A stretch of 64,000 bases of DNA from Acidovorax sp. GBBC 1281. Lineage in GTDB: Bacteria > Pseudomonadota > Gammaproteobacteria > Burkholderiales > Burkholderiaceae_C. Below the pieces are notes generated by a model that was not told the origin of the DNA, did no database searches, and saw only the letters and a list, made by a program, of their open reading frames with translations. Position 1 is the stretch's first letter. Every line of letters begins with the position of its first letter. The translations under genes and the position numbers were made by a program. This document shows, in pieces, positions 61,762 to 64,000 of this stretch. Where the stretch lies: positions 4,172,001 through 4,236,000 of the forward strand of contig NZ_CP097269.1 of the NCBI RefSeq assembly GCF_028473645.1, in the 5' to 3' direction.

Positions 61762-62871
61762 TCAAAGACCCGCTGCGGCCGGTTCGCAGGGATTCGTATT
61801 GAATGCATTCGTGAACTTTTTGAGGGCTTGCTCGATACCGTGAGCCATCGTGGTGGAATCCAAGCCACGCAGGCCACGAGGCACCCGGCGGTGCTGCTGA
61901 TCGACCACCATGGCCACCAGCCAATCTTCGTTTGGCATGACCTTGGAAATCTGCACGAGCGTGGGAGCAACGACGCGTTGCACCCAGTTCACGACGCGCT
62001 GCGCACTGGCCTCAGCCACCTTCGTAGCCGTTGAAATCTTCGTGGCGGTCTCGCGGTTGCAGAGCATTTGCATCGCGGGGTAGGCACCGGCGAAATACTC
62101 AGCAGCGTTGACCAGGGTCTCCCAGGGGATGACACGATTGACGTTCCGCAACTCGGCTTCGGCACGCAGCCAACGGCTTTCCATCATTGCGTACTGGTGG
62201 CCCTTTTCGTAGAACCGAGCGAGCTTGCCGCTTTCGCGTTTGCCCACCTGGAAGGTGCGCGAATGCCCATGCATGGGCATGCCGTCAGCATCGACACCGA
62301 GACTCCAGCACCCGTGGGTGGTGTACTTCGGCTTGCGATTGCGGTAGCTGAATTCATGGTGCTTATAGAGGTGCACGACCTCATCAATCACCAGCTCGCC
62401 TTCGAAGAAATCCTTGGCCAAATCCACCCGCGTGATCGTGGGATGAATCTCTGCGAAGTAGTCATGCACCCGCTTTTCCCAGCCAGGACGAGCCATGGTG
62501 CAACCCTCACCCTTGAGGGTGAAGCAGATAGTTCCACGCTGGCTTTCGCCGCCTGCACTGACGCTTGCCACTTCGTGGCCATTCTCATTGTCGATAGTCG
62601 TCGTGAATTCGTAGTAGTCCCGGCCAGGGCGATCCAGGCCAACGGTGTAGCCGAGCAACTGAGCAAAAACGTGGGCGTACCAACGGGCCAAATTCTGGTC
62701 ATCGGAATCCTTCGGAATCCGTTTCGTGTCCGGGATCAATTCGCGTTTGAGCGTGAACCGCAGGTAGTCCAACACGATGCCGCTTTGAGCCTTGGCATCC
62801 AGCTGGCGACGCTGGCAAAGCACCTTCAAACGACCACCTTCCAAAACCAACTTTTCATCAGATACCGTCAT
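61762..62871 (-). CDS. Rolling-circle replication initiator (inovirus Rep)
   Basis: 369 residues from ATG 62871. Rep_trans/phage replication initiation factor pattern: LDYLRFTLKRELI early, ITRVDLAKDFFEGE, TFQVGKRESGKLARFYEKGHQYA (with the likely catalytic Tyr region) and ELRNVNRVIPWETL. It nicks the phage origin to begin rolling-circle synthesis. The ATG overlaps the preceding stop (ATGA). Confidence 0.88.
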   Translation of the reverse strand: MTVSDEKLVLEGGRLKVLCQRRQLDAKAQSGIVLDYLRFTLKRELIPDTKRIPKDSDDQNLARWYAHVFAQLLGYTVGLDRPGRDYYEFTTTIDNENGHEVASVSAGGESQRGTICFTLKGEGCTMARPGWEKRVHDYFAEIHPTITRVDLAKDFFEGELVIDEVVHLYKHHEFSYRNRKPKYTTHGCWSLGVDADGMPMHGHSRTFQVGKRESGKLARFYEKGHQYAMMESRWLRAEAELRNVNRVIPWETLVNAAEYFAGAYPAMQMLCNRETATKISTATKVAEASAQRVVNWVQRVVAPTLVQISKVMPNEDWLVAMVVDQQHRRVPRGLRGLDSTTMAHGIEQALKKFTNAFNTNPCEPAAAGL

Positions 62872-63482
62872 GCCCACTCTCCCGAAACTTTGTTTACTCC
62901 CGTGTTACTCGGGGGGGTATCAATGCGTGCGGCGCCCTTGCCCGCGCTGCGCCTGCGTGCTGCGGGCGCCGCAACGCCGGAAACGCCATGAAGACCACAG
63001 CAGGACACCGCAGCTTCAGAAGCAGGGCGAATCCCTGCGAGACCGGGCTCTATGGCTGCGCCACCAAGCCCCTGCGGGTCTTGGCCCATTCGGGTAACGA
63101 TCCCCTTCGCGGGAGCGCGCAGGTCCGGGACGATGGCATCGGGCACGGGTGGCACGCAGGTTGACATGGGGTTTGGCACCCCATACCCCACCCCCACCGA
63201 GCCCCCTTCGGGGGACGCGCTATCCGCGCTTCGGCGGGGCCCCGGTTTGTCTCCAGCAAGGGGGGCGGCCAGGGCGGAGGGGGACTCAAGGTACTCGGCG
63301 TACCGATCGAGCGCCCACAGCACACCGGACAGGCCCAGGACGATGCCCAGGCCACACGATGCAGCGATATCCAGCAGGTACTGGGGCCAGTCGCGGCGGA
63401 ACGCCTCACGCCGCTCCAGGCGGTCAGCAGCCCACGCTGCGCGGATTTCCGCGATGCGCTGAGGATCAATACCGGGCCTCAT
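62868..63482 (-). CDS. Hypothetical phage membrane protein, 204 residues
   Basis: Basic N-terminus (RIAEIRAAWAADRLERREAFRRDW), one TM (YLLDIAASCGLGIVLGLSGVLWAL), then a long Pro/Gly/Ala-rich tail likely disordered. Stop overlaps the Rep start. No family recognised; the tail has low complexity, so the downstream reading frame is less certain. Confidence 0.6.
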   Translation of the reverse strand: MRPGIDPQRIAEIRAAWAADRLERREAFRRDWPQYLLDIAASCGLGIVLGLSGVLWALDRYAEYLESPSALAAPLAGDKPGPRRSADSASPEGGSVGVGYGVPNPMSTCVPPVPDAIVPDLRAPAKGIVTRMGQDPQGLGGAAIEPGLAGIRPASEAAVSCCGLHGVSGVAAPAARRRSAGKGAARIDTPPSNTGVNKVSGEWA

Positions 63483-63694
63483 GGCAGCAGCCCCTGCATG
63501 GCTTCCAACCGCAGGACATGCAAGCGGGCTTTTTCAGCCTGCGCACCACTGCGCAAGTACGCGCCGACCACGGCCGCACATTGCTTGTAGTCAGCAGCCC
63601 TTCGGGGACTGCCCTCGCAGATGGATTTCGGGACCGGGGCCGTAATGGCACGCCGGCAACGGTATTCAAGGTCGCGCTTGGCTTCGGGACTCAT
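63479..63694 (-). CDS. Hypothetical phage protein, 71 residues
   Basis: Begins MSPEAKRDLEYRCRRAITAP and contains two Cys and helical Arg/Ala-rich segments (RSGAQAEKARLHVLRLEAMQGLLP). Overlaps its neighbours by ATGA on both sides, a coupled phage early operon. Function unknown. Confidence 0.6.
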   Translation of the reverse strand: MSPEAKRDLEYRCRRAITAPVPKSICEGSPRRAADYKQCAAVVGAYLRSGAQAEKARLHVLRLEAMQGLLP

Positions 63695-63906
63695 GGCAAG
63701 ACCCGCCCACATGGAAGCCGCACCAAAACATCCCGACCATCGGCAAACTCGACTCGCTGATACTCCCCAGCCCCTTCCCAAAGCAAAGGACGCAACCAAA
63801 AATCATCACGCTGATGACCATCGCTCAAAATGCACCACAACGGATGGGCCTCAGCCCGACCTTGCGCAATAGCCTCACAAGCCTCATCAAATGCCACGGT
63901 AGTCAT
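63691..63906 (-). CDS. Hypothetical phage protein, 71 residues
   Basis: Begins MTTVAFDEACEAIAQGRAEA; acidic, soluble, with FWLRPLLWEGAGEYQRVEF. No family recognised. ATGA overlaps with both neighbours. Confidence 0.6.
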   Translation of the reverse strand: MTTVAFDEACEAIAQGRAEAHPLWCILSDGHQRDDFWLRPLLWEGAGEYQRVEFADGRDVLVRLPCGRVLP

Positions 63907-64000
63907 TGCAGCGCTCCGTTTTTGCGTGAGCCGTACAGACCGACCTGCTTCCAATTGCGATTCGTTTCTGCGAAACGCACCATGGACTGCAGCAACTCAT
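63903..64000 (-). CDS. Phage protein, C-terminal fragment (cut by window edge)
   Basis: The last 31 residues read ELLQSMVRFAETNRNWKQVG and end KNGALQ. The stop overlaps the next gene's ATG, so the frame is credible. Too short to identify; the prophage continues beyond the window. Confidence 0.5.
   Translation of the reverse strand, partial: ELLQSMVRFAETNRNWKQVGLYGSRKNGALQ

Noticed and set aside
1..64000. CRISPR arrays, rRNA genes, riboswitches
   Set aside because: I saw no regularly spaced repeats, rRNA core sequences or recognisable riboswitch cores on either strand.

Overview
Host and setting. The window is GC-rich DNA from a betaproteobacterium, most likely Comamonadaceae (Acidovorax/Comamonas/Alicycliphilus type). 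This is inferred from the conserved core order rph - PP2C phosphatase - Ser/Thr kinase / yicC - gmk - rpoZ - spoT - greB - tRNA-Arg, with hrcA reappearing 46 kb later. The chromosomal backbone is therefore about 1-7430 and 53291-54354. Everything between and after is acquired DNA.

Island, about 7468-53298. A tRNA-Ile(CAU) gene is cut in its anticodon loop. Its 3' half lies at 7432-7476 next to tRNA-Arg, and its 5' half at 53290-53330 next to hrcA. The halves share the 9-bp core GATTATGAG and together rebuild a 77-nt tRNA. Just inside the right end is a second, different tRNA-Ile(CAU) (52842-53167) carrying a 249-nt group I intron in its anticodon loop, exactly where the first gene is cut. I read this as an integrated element that destroys the host gene and brings an intron-protected replacement. 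No integrase remains.

Island cargo, left to right: (i) two inverted IS66-family copies (7665-10952, 15977-19354) around an NTF2-like / internally deleted MFS / SDR operon, a divergent LysR gene and an IS630; (ii) a decayed iron-uptake zone (two truncated TonB receptors, a Fur-like regulator, a truncated Fe(III)-binding protein, an IS5 element, an FTR1 permease); (iii) a PmrAB-like two-component system with a PAP2 phosphatase + EptA/MCR-type phosphoethanolamine transferase operon and a second PAP2 gene; (iv) a sensor kinase with two divergent response regulators and an RND tripartite pump; (v) a FetAB-like iron exporter; (vi) a lipid A hexosamine-type modification set (ArnC/FlmF-like and ArnT/FlmK-like glycosyltransferases, a GtrA protein, a YdjC/NaxD-like deacetylase); (vii) a FecI-FecR-TonB receptor-DUF4198 iron or metal uptake locus; (viii) an IS630-family element, an IS5 deletion derivative and an ICE-type protein fragment. 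Three sites fitting YTTAAK-N5-YTTAAK (the PmrA box) precede the pmrAB/PAP2-eptA divergent pair, the second PAP2 gene and the glycosyltransferase operon. They link (iii) and (vi) into one predicted cationic-peptide-resistance regulon.

Right end, 54364-64000. An inovirus (filamentous phage) prophage on the minus strand: Rep, ssDNA-binding protein, major coat protein, several tiny membrane proteins, a TspB/pIII-like adhesin, a DUF2523/pVI-like protein and Zot/pI, then a terminator and a small serine recombinase. The recombinase is split by an IS5 element that is itself split by an IS630 copy. The prophage abuts the hrcA start codon and runs out of the window.
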